From contig JAFTGC010000026.1 of NCBI GenBank assembly GCA_017458105.1, positions 1 through 56,873 of the forward strand: a stretch of DNA of 56,873 nucleotides. The letters run 5' to 3'. This document shows positions 1-7,526 of the stretch, piece by piece. Each line of letters opens with the position of its first letter. The first letter of the stretch is position 1. Under the pieces are notes generated by a model that made no database searches, was not told the origin of the DNA, and worked only from the letters and a program-made list of their open reading frames with translations. Position numbers and translations under genes: made by a program. Origin of the DNA: Ruminococcus sp. (lineage in GTDB: Bacteria > Bacillota > Clostridia > Oscillospirales > Acutalibacteraceae).

Positions 1-84
1 TGTTGAAAGATATTCGTAGCCTCCCTCGCCGTTTAGATACTCTGTCACCACTTTTTTCTTGAATTCATAACTGTATTTTGCCAT
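1..84 (-). CDS. IS3-family transposase OrfA, N-terminal 28 codons
   Basis: Reads MAKYSYEFKKKVV, then TEYLNGEGGYEYLS, and runs off the left edge. This is the usual opening of the helix-turn-helix OrfA protein of IS150-like elements (YSYEFK-VV-YL-GEGGY). It starts 56 bp inside the element end. In this family OrfA binds DNA, and the active DDE transposase is made by frameshifting into OrfB, which is not in the window. Confidence 0.7.
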   Translation of the reverse strand, partial: MAKYSYEFKKKVVTEYLNGEGGYEYLST

Positions 85-140
85 AAAAATACCGACCTCC
101 GAAAATTAGATTTTTGGTCTAACTTTTGGGGGTCGGGTCA
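1..140 (-). mobile_element. IS3-family (IS150-like) insertion sequence, truncated by window edge
   Basis: The minus strand reads inward from a TGACCCGACCCCC end at 140, followed by AAAGTTAGACC, a layout typical of IS150-group IS3 elements. A good Shine-Dalgarno (CGGAGGTCGG) and an OrfA-like start follow. Only this terminal segment is in the window. The element lies 27 bp beyond the stop codon of the neighbouring amylase, and no amylase terminator can be seen between them. The family call comes from the end sequence and the OrfA start; the exact IS name cannot be given. Confidence 0.7.
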
Positions 141-167
141 TATTATGCAGGTGATTTTGTATATTAT

Positions 168-2006
168 TTAAAAAGGTTGTTCATCTGTATAAACAGCAAC
201 AATACTCTGCCTTAAGGCAATATCGTATGTTTCGCCGGCTTTATACTCTTTGCCGGAGATAAGGTCTGTAAAGTCAGCTGTTGGTGTGAGTGTTGTTGCC
301 TTACTGTAATTGTGCAGAACTTCTACGGAATAATCCCTGCACTCATCAGAGATGCTGTACACATAGGCTCCGTTTACATATTTGTAATCACCACAAGTGC
401 CTGTGTAAAAAATCTTATACTTATTACGGATAGATGTTAGCGTTCTGTAATATTCCAGGACACTTCCGTCAACACCGGTCTGCTCTTCGACAGAAATTCC
501 ATCATTTGCCTTTGTAAACTTTTCGGTAGCTCCCCACGAGGTCACAGCGTTCATTTTTGTCATACCTGTACCGGTCTTGGCAGTGAACCAATCCATAGCC
601 TCTCGCCTGTTAGGGTCATCTGCACCCGAAGTACCTGTACCAAGCTGTCCGATTTCATCTCCGTAGTAAATCCATGGCATACCCGGCAAAAGCATTTCTA
701 CCGCAGCAGCAAATTTAATTTTACTGCTGTCGCCACCCAATTCAGAAGCCACACGATTGACATCGTGGTTACCGAGGATAAGGGAGTTTATGGTTATTTT
801 ATCAACATCAGGTGTGCTATATGCGTATTCTTTGATTTTATTAATATAATTCTGAGCATCTTTTGCTACGGCAAACTTTGTGCCTTTTGCATATGATTTT
901 ATATCACTCATTTGGTAGAAATCAAAGTCCGAGTCAAAATCAGCAAAAAACTTAGCCTGAGTTTCCTTCATATTAGTTTCAGGCCACACTTCACCTATAC
1001 AGAATGCGTCAGGATTTTTATCCTTAACATGCTGTTCAAAATGCTGCCACCACTCATGAGTAACAGAACCCTCTTTTCCGTCAACATGATTACCGTTGAC
1101 AATAGAATCATCAATGTGCATAGCGGCGTCAAGACGGAACCCATCTATACCTTTGTCAAGCCAAAAATCGGCAACATCGTCAACTGCGTTCCACACAGCT
1201 TTGTTGTTATAGTTCAAGTCAGGCATTGACGAAGTTTTAAAGCAAGAGTACCACCACAAACCGGACTTTTGGAACCAGTTGTTTGGTGCATTCTTATCAT
1301 TTATAGTTGAATTGACATAGAAATCCTTGTAGCCATCAACATTTCCGTAAGCATTTTTAAACCACTGATGTTGGTCAGAGGTATGATTAACAACCAAATC
1401 CATAACAACCTTTATGTTGTTTTTATGCAGGGTTTCAAGCATATATTCAAGGTCTTCCATAGTGCCGTAGTCGGAACAGGTCTGCTTATAATCCTGAATA
1501 TCATATCCGTGATACGAGCCTGTCTTGTTAAAAGGCATAAGCCACACAACGCCAACATTCAGACTTTTTAGGTAATCGACCTTTTCGGCAACTCCACGAA
1601 AGTCACCGCAGCCGTCGCCGTCACTGTCGTAGAACGAACGAACAAAAATCTCATATCCAATTGACGAAGTTCTCCAATCGTTATCCTTAACAGCAGGGAA
1701 CATTGAATAGGTATGGTTAATATACTTTTGTATGTAAGTACCGTCGGCAATATCAACAGCACCGTCGCTGTTTACATCTGATAAATCATACTCTACAGTA
1801 ACCGATGCACCTGCAAGATATTTTTGAAGCATCGTTGCATCCTTAACATCAACCGAACCGCTTCCGTCAACATCACCGTACAATTTTGCAGAGCTTGTCT
1901 TTGTATCGACCTTGCTGTTCTCTGCCGCACTTATAGCAGGAACAGTCGAAAAAACGCCTGCAACCAAAGTTGCTGCAAGAACAACCGATAAAAACTTCTT
2001 GCTCAT
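168..2006 (-). CDS. Secreted GH13 alpha-amylase with N-terminal type I dockerin
   Basis: 612 aa. An N-terminal signal peptide (about residues 1-28, ending near AIS-AAE) is followed by a dockerin with two calcium-loop repeats at 44-65 (GDVDGSGSVDVKDATMLQKY) and 76-96 (SDVNSDGAVDIADGTYIQKY). A GH13 barrel fills about 115-520. Conserved regions are visible: DLVVNH (203-208), nucleophile Asp293 in GFRLDA, acid/base Glu339 in GEVWPE, and Asp415 in GNHD. It should hydrolyse alpha-1,4 links in starch outside the cell while docked to a cohesin scaffold. The dockerin sits before the catalytic domain rather than at the C-terminus. The start follows AAAAAAGGAGGTACAAAATG. It is transcribed alone toward the IS end. 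Fine substrate specificity (amylase, pullulanase-like or cyclodextrinase-like) cannot be settled from motifs. Confidence 0.93.
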   Translation of the reverse strand: MSKKFLSVVLAATLVAGVFSTVPAISAAENSKVDTKTSSAKLYGDVDGSGSVDVKDATMLQKYLAGASVTVEYDLSDVNSDGAVDIADGTYIQKYINHTYSMFPAVKDNDWRTSSIGYEIFVRSFYDSDGDGCGDFRGVAEKVDYLKSLNVGVVWLMPFNKTGSYHGYDIQDYKQTCSDYGTMEDLEYMLETLHKNNIKVVMDLVVNHTSDQHQWFKNAYGNVDGYKDFYVNSTINDKNAPNNWFQKSGLWWYSCFKTSSMPDLNYNNKAVWNAVDDVADFWLDKGIDGFRLDAAMHIDDSIVNGNHVDGKEGSVTHEWWQHFEQHVKDKNPDAFCIGEVWPETNMKETQAKFFADFDSDFDFYQMSDIKSYAKGTKFAVAKDAQNYINKIKEYAYSTPDVDKITINSLILGNHDVNRVASELGGDSSKIKFAAAVEMLLPGMPWIYYGDEIGQLGTGTSGADDPNRREAMDWFTAKTGTGMTKMNAVTSWGATEKFTKANDGISVEEQTGVDGSVLEYYRTLTSIRNKYKIFYTGTCGDYKYVNGAYVYSISDECRDYSVEVLHNYSKATTLTPTADFTDLISGKEYKAGETYDIALRQSIVAVYTDEQPF

Positions 2007-2053
2007 TTTGTACCTCCTTTTTTACACTTAACTTTAATTTCATATTATATTTT

Positions 2054-2081
2054 ATTATACCACTTTTTTTCTTACAATCAA
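2054..2081 (-). promoter_or_regulatory. Promoter of the dockerin amylase gene
   Basis: On the minus strand TTGATT (2076-2081) and TATAAT (2054-2059) are separated by 16 bp, about 50 bp before the amylase start codon. Both boxes are near sigma-A consensus. Confidence 0.6.
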
Positions 2082-2178
2082 TATATTTTTATAAATTCCG
2101 CAAAAAATTATTAACATTACACAAATGAACTTATACTTTATTATAAAAACAACATAAATTATAATCTGAAAATTTTTA

Positions 2179-2207
2179 TTGACAAAATATGTTTTGTTGT
2201 GTATAAT
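2179..2207 (+). promoter_or_regulatory. Consensus promoter of the tRNA-Leu locus
   Basis: TTGACA (2179-2184) and TATAAT (2202-2207) with a 17-bp spacer form a perfect sigma-A promoter. It points at the partial tRNA-Leu copy at 2243. No comparable promoter is visible just upstream of the intact tRNA at 2688, so this is probably the original tRNA promoter and transcription must cross the insert to reach the tRNA. Confidence 0.75.
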
Positions 2208-2227
2208 ATCATTTGTATTTGAAAGAT

Positions 2228-2281
2228 TGATTTTATAAACATGCGGGCGTGGCGGAATTGGCATACGCGCTAGATTTAGGT
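2228..2281 (+). repeat. Left copy of 54-bp direct repeat (tRNA-Leu leader plus 5' half)
   Basis: Matches 2673-2726 at 53 of 54 positions; the single difference is T at 2264 against G at 2709. It covers 15 bp of leader (TGATTTTATAAACAT) and the first 39 nt of tRNA-Leu. The two copies are 445 bp apart, start to start, and identity stops abruptly at 2281. Confidence 0.9.
2243..2281 (+). pseudogene. 5' fragment of tRNA-Leu
   Basis: Carries the acceptor 5' strand, the D-arm and the 5' side of the anticodon arm including the TAG anticodon, then diverges into unrelated sequence (GACGAAGCC). There is no variable arm, T-arm or 3' acceptor strand, so it cannot fold as a tRNA. It sits directly downstream of the strong promoter and would be transcribed. 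Confidence 0.85.
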
Positions 2282-2301
2282 GACGAAGCCTTGGTGGAAC
2301 A

Positions 2302-2607
2302 GTGGAATTAATCGGCGAACTTTTTATTGAAATCGTTGGCTGTATTGCAGAGATTATCGGGCAAACGCTGGCTGAATCAATTAATGATAATTTACAGGAT
2401 AAATATACTTTTAAAAGAATTACAATTGCCGTTATTGTCGGAATACTTACTTGGGCTTTAATTATTGCCCTTGGATTTGCTACTTATGTTTTGTTTGCCA
2501 AGTCACATCCTGTGGCAGGATTATTTGTTGCTGGGGGAGCAATCTTCTTTTTGGTATTATTTATTTCGGTTATAATAAAATTGAATCAAATCAAAAGAAA
2601 AAAATAA
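2302..2607 (+). CDS. Small two-span membrane protein, probably 5'-truncated
   Basis: 101 codons starting from a GTG that lacks a convincing ribosome binding site. The frame is closed just upstream by TGA at 2281-2283, exactly where the tRNA repeat ends, so the original 5' end may have been lost when the repeat formed. An amphipathic N-terminal stretch is followed by two hydrophobic segments (about residues 36-60 and 69-92) and a basic LNQIKRKK tail. I do not recognise a family. It lies between the promoter and the intact tRNA-Leu, so it would share their transcript. Translation is uncertain. Confidence 0.45.
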   Translation: MELIGELFIEIVGCIAEIIGQTLAESINDNLQDKYTFKRITIAVIVGILTWALIIALGFATYVLFAKSHPVAGLFVAGGAIFFLVLFISVIIKLNQIKRKK

Positions 2608-2672
2608 TTTTTCATTTTCGGCTTTCAATTTTCAATTTAATAACGGTTTAATAACGGTCAGGTTTTACAGCC

Positions 2673-2726
2673 TGATTTTATAAACATGCGGGCGTGGCGG
2701 AATTGGCAGACGCGCTAGATTTAGGT
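2673..2726 (+). repeat. Right copy of 54-bp direct repeat, within the intact tRNA-Leu locus
   Basis: The partner of 2228-2281. This copy continues into a complete tRNA-Leu. Immediately upstream lie TAACGGTTTAATAACGG, with a short direct repeat, and a small CAGG/CCTG inverted repeat, instead of a promoter. Confidence 0.9.
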
Positions 2727-2772
2727 TCTAGTGTCAACCGATGTGCAGGTTCAAGTCCTGTCGCCCGCACCA
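2688..2772 (+). tRNA. tRNA-Leu (anticodon UAG)
   Basis: 85 nt. The acceptor stem GCGGGCG pairs with CGCCCGC, the discriminator is A and CCA is encoded. The anticodon stem CTAGA/TCTAG encloses loop TTTAGGT, giving anticodon TAG, which reads CUA and other CUN leucine codons. The long variable arm (TGTCAACCGATGTG) and the T-arm loop GTTCAAGTC are class II features of tRNA-Leu. Confidence 0.96.
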
Positions 2773-2779
2773 AACTCAA

Positions 2780-2805
2780 AAAGTCCGATTTTATCGGGCT
2801 TTTTG
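2780..2805 (+). terminator. Intrinsic terminator after tRNA-Leu
   Basis: AGTCCGA, loop TTTTA, TCGGGCT (one G-T pair), then a T run. It begins about 8 nt after the CCA end of the tRNA. Confidence 0.7.
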
Positions 2806-2820
2806 CTGTTTTAGGAACAC

Positions 2821-2859
2821 AAAAAATGATGGCAGACACACCAAATGGTATGCCTGCCA
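2821..2859 (-). terminator. Terminator-like hairpin after the recombinase remnant
   Basis: A 14-bp inverted repeat with two mismatches (TGGCAGACACACCA at 2830-2843 and TGGTATGCCTGCCA at 2846-2859) has a 2-nt gap. On the minus strand it is followed by a run of six T at 2821-2826, downstream of the recombinase fragment. Confidence 0.5.
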
Positions 2860-2906
2860 TTCTCTTACGGTATAAACATTCTATCTGTCAGATTTCCCTC
2901 CTCATC

Positions 2907-3122
2907 CTAACAATCCTTATGCTGCTCAAATTTTGCGTTGATATTGATTTTAATGTTTAGATTTTTTTCCTGCTCAGAGATAAAAATACTGTCTACGAGC
3001 AAGCGAAGGTTTGTATCGCTGATTGCACCATCCTGAATGATTTGCTCAATAATATCGACGCTCTCCTTCATTTCTGCCTTGTGCTTTTTAATGATAGCGT
3101 TGTAGTCTGCAATTATCGTCAC
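2907..3122 (-). pseudogene. Remnant: C-terminus of a large serine recombinase (DUF4368-like)
   Basis: 71 codons. The sequence (coiled segment, then NLRLLVDSIFISEQ and NLNIKININAKFEQH) resembles the extreme C-terminal region of large serine recombinases of Firmicutes transposons and integrative elements. The catalytic resolvase domain, zinc ribbon and coiled-coil body are absent, and nothing upstream to 3196 restores them. It is probably a degraded footprint of a mobile element beside tRNA-Leu. The ATG is likely internal to the lost gene. The family assignment rests on pattern recognition only. Confidence 0.55.
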
Positions 3123-3195
3123 CCATTTTTAAACACAAAACACTACCGTATTTCATCCTAAAAATCCTGACAAATAATATTTTTTCAAAAATATT

Positions 3196-4545
3196 TCAGA
3201 CAAATTCCAATATAAATCTCATGCCTTTTTCGTAAGGCTTGAACGAATACGATAAACCGCAGGCACTTAGTATCCTATCGGTAAAGTACAGTCCTAAGCC
3301 TGTACTGTCCTTTGCGGTGTTGTCAGGTCGGTAGAACGGTTCCTTAATATGTGAAAGTTCTTCTTCATCCAATGGTTTACATTCGTTTTCAATATAGACC
3401 GTGCGGTCTTTCATATAAATTTTAACCGCTTTATTTCTGCCTGTGTATTTCACGGCATTGGAAATCAAATTGGACAATGCTTTTTCGATAAGTTCTGCAG
3501 AGATGTTTGCCGTAAAATCATTTTTCAACGACAAGGTCATTTCAACACTGCGACTTTGTGCAATAATTGAATACGAGTCGGTAACTTCTTTCAGCAGCTC
3601 ACCGATATCCGTTTCAGTGCGTTTTTTTGCTGCGGTTGACGCGTCAATTTTTGCGGTTTCAAGCACGCGGCAAAGCAGCTCTGTCAAGTCCTCCAACGCC
3701 TTTTGACATTTGAGCAAATAAACATCTCTGTCCTTGTAGATCCCTACATTATATACCATACCGTCAACCATACCTCGGACAGCGGTGATCGGCGTTTTCA
3801 GTTCATGAGAAGCCATCAACAGAAAATCAAGTTTTTCCTGCTCGGATTTGCTGACGTTATCAATCTCGTGTTCCAGCTGAGAAATTGTGGTCAACAATTT
3901 TTCGTACATTTTATTCATGTTTTGCGATAGAATTCCTATCTCGTCTTTTCTGTTTACATAGCAATATGCGTCCTTGTCAAGCGTCTGCATTTTGATAGCA
4001 GAGGCAGTCAGACTTTTTATTGGCTTAGCGATTGACTTCGCGTAACAGTAAGCGACAGCGGCGGAAAGCAGCACGCACAATAGAAGTACAATAGGTAGAA
4101 TCATCATCAGAACATTCAGTGCATCCTCAATCGGCTGCAATGAAGTTCGTAACATCAGCGTGATTTCCTGTCCGTCAGCAGTGCGGAATTTTCTTTCGCT
4201 CTCCGCGAGGTCAACATACAAAGTAACCGGATTGTTGTCTTCGAAGGCTCCCTCAACCTCATAGCTGACGGCACTGCCTACGTAGCCTATCCTTTCGCCT
4301 TTTTCATTTGTTGCCGTAAGACCATAGTTGTTTTTGACGGCGTATGAAGAAATGACCGATGATAAATCGTCATATTTAACTTTTTCCAACTGCTGAATCA
4401 GCGTTTCGGTGTTTTTATCAAGTTCGCTTTGTGTATAGTTTTTGTAAAAGGACGGCAAAAGCACATAAATCAGCGTAAATGCGATTAGCACAATTCCCAC
4501 CATTAAACACAGGCAATGCAGGAAGGTTTTGGGAAACAGCTTCAT
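3196..4545 (-). CDS. Sensor histidine kinase, VncS-like
   Basis: 449 aa. Transmembrane segments near 10-30 and 144-168 bracket an extracytoplasmic sensor of about 110 residues. HAMP-like linker follows, then the HisKA H-box ASHELKTPITA with phosphoacceptor His247, N-box Asn363 (NLISNAVKYTG) and the glycine-rich STGLGLY near 414-420. It autophosphorylates and passes phosphate to the response regulator encoded just upstream. Its start overlaps the regulator stop by 4 bp (ATGA), which implies translational coupling. The pair diverges from an FtsX-type ABC exporter, the arrangement of peptide-sensing or drug-sensing modules such as VncRS-Vex. The ligand is unknown. Confidence 0.9.
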   Translation of the reverse strand: MKLFPKTFLHCLCLMVGIVLIAFTLIYVLLPSFYKNYTQSELDKNTETLIQQLEKVKYDDLSSVISSYAVKNNYGLTATNEKGERIGYVGSAVSYEVEGAFEDNNPVTLYVDLAESERKFRTADGQEITLMLRTSLQPIEDALNVLMMILPIVLLLCVLLSAAVAYCYAKSIAKPIKSLTASAIKMQTLDKDAYCYVNRKDEIGILSQNMNKMYEKLLTTISQLEHEIDNVSKSEQEKLDFLLMASHELKTPITAVRGMVDGMVYNVGIYKDRDVYLLKCQKALEDLTELLCRVLETAKIDASTAAKKRTETDIGELLKEVTDSYSIIAQSRSVEMTLSLKNDFTANISAELIEKALSNLISNAVKYTGRNKAVKIYMKDRTVYIENECKPLDEEELSHIKEPFYRPDNTAKDSTGLGLYFTDRILSACGLSYSFKPYEKGMRFILEFV

Positions 4546-5204
4546 AACTCTACCTCAAATTTATATCCGATACCCTTAACTGTTTTAATTGCTTGACAGT
4601 TCAATTTTCTACGCAAATTTTTGATGTGGGTATCCACGATTCTGTCAGAGGCTTCACTGTTAAAGCCCCAAGCTCCATCTAAAATCTGTCCGCGTGAAAG
4701 CACTCTGCCCTGATTTTCGATTAGAGTTTTTAAAATGTCGATTTCCTTGGTGGTAAGCACAATCTCCGCTTCGTTTTTTGTTACCTTGTATGAGGAGAAA
4801 TCAACCTGAATATCCTCAAAGCACACAACAGCTCTTTCAATCGGTTTGCTCCGTTTGAGCAGGGCTGCGACTCTTTTCACCAGAACGAGCGGAGAAAACG
4901 GCTTGGTCACATATTCATCAGCTTGCAAATCAAAGCTTTTTAACTGCGTGTATTCGTCACCCAAAGCGGTTAGCATAATGACAGGAATAGTTGACAGCTT
5001 TCGGATTTCCTTTAAAACCTCCATACCGTTCAGCTTCGGCATCATAATGTCTAATACTGCCAAATCAAATTTATCTTCATAAAATTTCTCTAATGCCGAT
5101 TCGCCATTGAACGAGCTTGTCACTTCATATCCCGCTTCTTTTAAAAATTCGCATATGACCTGATTGGTGTTTTCCTCGTCCTCCGCTACTAATATTTGAT
5201 ACAT
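4542..5204 (-). CDS. OmpR/PhoB-family response regulator, VncR-like
   Basis: 220 aa from MYQILVAEDE, chosen because AGAAGGGG lies 6 nt before this ATG; a longer frame to 5234 has no such site. The receiver domain (1-120) shows acidic residues Glu8-Asp9, phosphoacceptor Asp52 in LDIMMP and Lys101 in TKPF. The C-terminal winged helix (about 128-220) ends in VDTHIKNLRRKL and VKGIGYKFEV. It should bind DNA to control its own operon and the divergent ABC genes. The perfect inverted repeat at 5249-5326 is the obvious candidate operator. Confidence 0.92.
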   Translation of the reverse strand: MYQILVAEDEENTNQVICEFLKEAGYEVTSSFNGESALEKFYEDKFDLAVLDIMMPKLNGMEVLKEIRKLSTIPVIMLTALGDEYTQLKSFDLQADEYVTKPFSPLVLVKRVAALLKRSKPIERAVVCFEDIQVDFSSYKVTKNEAEIVLTTKEIDILKTLIENQGRVLSRGQILDGAWGFNSEASDRIVDTHIKNLRRKLNCQAIKTVKGIGYKFEVEL

Positions 5205-5248
5205 AAAAGCCCCTTCTTTCAAAATAATACTCACCTTAACAAGCTAAT

Positions 5249-5326
5249 ATGGAGTTTGTGTGGAGCAGAATTATTATAGCAAATGAATTTGTTTTAATCA
5301 ATGGTGCTTCTCCACACAAACTCCAT
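5249..5326. promoter_or_regulatory. Perfect 17-bp inverted repeat spanning the divergent promoter region
   Basis: ATGGAGTTTGTGTGGAG at 5249-5265 is repeated inverted and without mismatch at 5310-5326, 44 bp apart. The inner 44 bp contain the complete promoter for the response-regulator operon. The left arm covers roughly +1 to +17 of that transcript and the right arm lies just upstream of its -35 box. The position suggests a regulator operator, possibly looping. An RNA hairpin or the footprint of a lost mobile element are alternatives. Confidence 0.65.
5273..5301 (-). promoter_or_regulatory. Promoter of the response regulator/kinase operon
   Basis: On the minus strand TTGATT (5296-5301) and TATAAT (5273-5278) are separated by 17 bp, about 70 bp before the regulator start. 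It lies wholly within the loop of the 17-bp inverted repeat. Confidence 0.75.
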
Positions 5327-5366
5327 TTTGGTTTTATATCCTTTGCGTGCAAAGGAGGTACAGCTT

Positions 5367-6782
5367 ATGTACATTATCAAAAATTCACTAAAAAATTTAG
5401 TGAGAAACAAAGGCAGAAATTTCATTATACTGTTTGTCGCGTTTCTTACGCTAACATCTGTTACACTGTCATTTGCAATCTGGAAGATTTCAGACAGCTC
5501 CATTCAGCGTTACAAGGACAGCTTCTTTATGGATGCAACGATTGACTACGACTGGGAAAAGCTTGAAAAAGATTTTCCGCCGACAGAGATTGTCAACGAA
5601 GACGGCAGTGTCACCCAAGAATCGAGCTTTGAGCTTGAGGAGCTTACCCTGAAAGATTACCAAAAGTTTTCGCACTCGAACTGTCTGAAAAGCACTCAGT
5701 TTGTCATTTCCGCACAATTCGCATCAGAGAACCTTACTCCTGTCCCAAATAATCTTCACAAAAATCAGGAAATTGTCAGCATAGACGGTATGACACTGGA
5801 GGAACTAATGAAGTTCTTTCATGTAAACACCCGTGAGGAGGTTGTTAAGGAGCTTGGCGGAGAAACCGAGTTAAAAAAGGTATTAGACACAAAAGACGAT
5901 ACGGCGGGTAGTCTTGTGGGATACACAGATATTTCGTATGTTGAAGAATTTGTAAACAAAGAAAAGAACCTAACTCAGGGACATTTTCCCGAAAAAGACG
6001 GCGAGTGTATTGTAAGCAGCAAATACGCGGAGCACAACAAACTGAAAATTGGCGATACTATTGAGGTTTCCGGACCGAGCAAATCCGATACGAAAATCAT
6101 TCCCCTGAAAATAACAGGTATTTATGAAGCCAGCCTGAGCGAAACAATGGCTGAGGCTTGGGGCGAATTCTACGGAAGCGTTTACACAACCTATGACACC
6201 GTAGCCGACAGCGACTTTCACTGGATTAGCCCCATTAGAGTAGTATTTCAGCTAAAAGATCCCGATTCTGCCGAGCGGTTTGAAAAAGAACTGTATCAAA
6301 AGGGGATGAGCGAATACAGATTTCTGTCATATGCTAATGAAAAAAGCGAATACCAAAAGAACACTGAACCGCTGAAAAATATCTCCCATATTGCAGAGAT
6401 TTTCACGCTTTGTGCGGTTGTTATAGGCTCTGCAATGATTCTCTTGATTTCCCTTTTGAATGTGCGGGAACGTAAATACGAAGTCGGTGTGCTGAGAGCG
6501 ATGGGAATGAAGAAAAGTGCAGTTGCAGTCGAGTTTGTTTTTGAGACATTAGTGATGATGGTAGTTGGATTCGTGCTGAGTATCCTTGCCTCAACTCTAC
6601 TGTCACAACCGATTGCAGATGTTTTAATTGAAAATTTAAACGGAGCAAGCACAAATCTTTCTCCGGCTGCCATACTTTTGTGCGGTTTAACGGCACTTGG
6701 CTTGAGCGTTATTTCGGGACTGTGCTCTGTGTTTACGGTAATGCGTCACGAACCGATGAAAATTCTTTCGGAAAGGAACTGA
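5367..6782 (+). CDS. FtsX/MacB-type ABC transporter permease
   Basis: 471 aa from MYIIKNSLKNLVRNKGRN, preceded at good spacing by AAAGGAGG; an in-frame ATG 22 codons earlier has no site. One N-terminal membrane span (about 18-38) is followed by a large extracytoplasmic domain (about 40-350, acidic and charged). Three C-terminal spans follow, with RERKYEVGVLRAMGM between the first two, the coupling motif typical of FtsX-like permeases. It should work as a dimer with the ATPase encoded 4 bp downstream, moving peptides or lipids or pushing force across the membrane. Vex-type loci normally have two permease genes; only one is present here. Confidence 0.88.
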   Translation: MYIIKNSLKNLVRNKGRNFIILFVAFLTLTSVTLSFAIWKISDSSIQRYKDSFFMDATIDYDWEKLEKDFPPTEIVNEDGSVTQESSFELEELTLKDYQKFSHSNCLKSTQFVISAQFASENLTPVPNNLHKNQEIVSIDGMTLEELMKFFHVNTREEVVKELGGETELKKVLDTKDDTAGSLVGYTDISYVEEFVNKEKNLTQGHFPEKDGECIVSSKYAEHNKLKIGDTIEVSGPSKSDTKIIPLKITGIYEASLSETMAEAWGEFYGSVYTTYDTVADSDFHWISPIRVVFQLKDPDSAERFEKELYQKGMSEYRFLSYANEKSEYQKNTEPLKNISHIAEIFTLCAVVIGSAMILLISLLNVRERKYEVGVLRAMGMKKSAVAVEFVFETLVMMVVGFVLSILASTLLSQPIADVLIENLNGASTNLSPAAILLCGLTALGLSVISGLCSVFTVMRHEPMKILSERN

Positions 6783-6786
6783 TGAT

Positions 6787-7455
6787 ATGAAATTATTAAA
6801 ATTAAAAAGTGTTTCCTATATCTATAAGGGAACAACGAAACCCGTACTTAACAACATTAATATGGAATTTAAAACCGAAAAGCTGTACGCGATTACGGGC
6901 AAATCGGGAGTAGGAAAAACCACCCTGCTTTCGCTGATTTCAGGGTTGGATACCGCTACCGAGGGAAGCGTGATTTACCGAAACGAGGATATCGCCACCC
7001 TTAACCGCGACAGATATAGGGCAAGTAATATCGGCGTTGTATTCCAAAGCTACAACCTGCTGACAAACGCGACCGCGTTGGATAATGTTGTTCTGTCAAT
7101 GAATATCAGCGGAAACAAGGATAAGACAAGTGAGAAAAAACAGATGGCACTGGAAGTGCTGAACCGCGTCGGCATTGACAGCGAAAAAGCAAAGCGAAAG
7201 GTTTTAAAGCTGTCGGGCGGCGAACAGCAGCGGGTGGCGATTGCGAGAGCCATCGTACACAATCCCGATATCATTATTGCCGATGAACCAACAGGCAACC
7301 TTGACAGTAGCACGGAACGTAGTATAATGAAAATATTCGAGAGGCTTGCTCACGAGGACAAAAAGTGCGTAATTATTGTGACGCATTCCGCGACGGCAGC
7401 TGAATATGCAGACGAGGTTTTTGAGTTAAATCACGAAAAAACGCATAAATGTTGA
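6787..7455 (+). CDS. ABC transporter ATP-binding protein, MacB/LolD type
   Basis: 222 aa, a single complete nucleotide-binding domain. Walker A GKSGVGKT is at 38-45, the Q-loop near FQSYN at 86-90, signature LSGGEQQR at 142-149, Walker B IIIADEP at 162-168 with catalytic Glu167, and the H-loop His200. It powers the FtsX-like permease encoded 4 bp upstream. The subfamily (DevA/LolD/MacB) is clear from EPTGNLD after Walker B. The C-terminus (NHEKTHKC) is short and without an extra domain. Confidence 0.94.
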   Translation: MKLLKLKSVSYIYKGTTKPVLNNINMEFKTEKLYAITGKSGVGKTTLLSLISGLDTATEGSVIYRNEDIATLNRDRYRASNIGVVFQSYNLLTNATALDNVVLSMNISGNKDKTSEKKQMALEVLNRVGIDSEKAKRKVLKLSGGEQQRVAIARAIVHNPDIIIADEPTGNLDSSTERSIMKIFERLAHEDKKCVIIVTHSATAAEYADEVFELNHEKTHKC

Positions 7456-7494
7456 AATGCTACGCTAAGTAGCGGTGATGTAAAGCGTGATTTC

Positions 7495-7523
7495 TTGCCA
7501 AAAATCGGTCATTTTGCTACAAT
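7495..7523 (+). promoter_or_regulatory. Promoter of the XRE regulator gene
   Basis: TTGCCA (7495-7500), a 17-bp spacer and TACAAT (7518-7523), about 45 bp before the start codon. This suggests that the regulator is transcribed independently of the ABC genes. Confidence 0.6.
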
Positions 7524-7526
7524 ATT

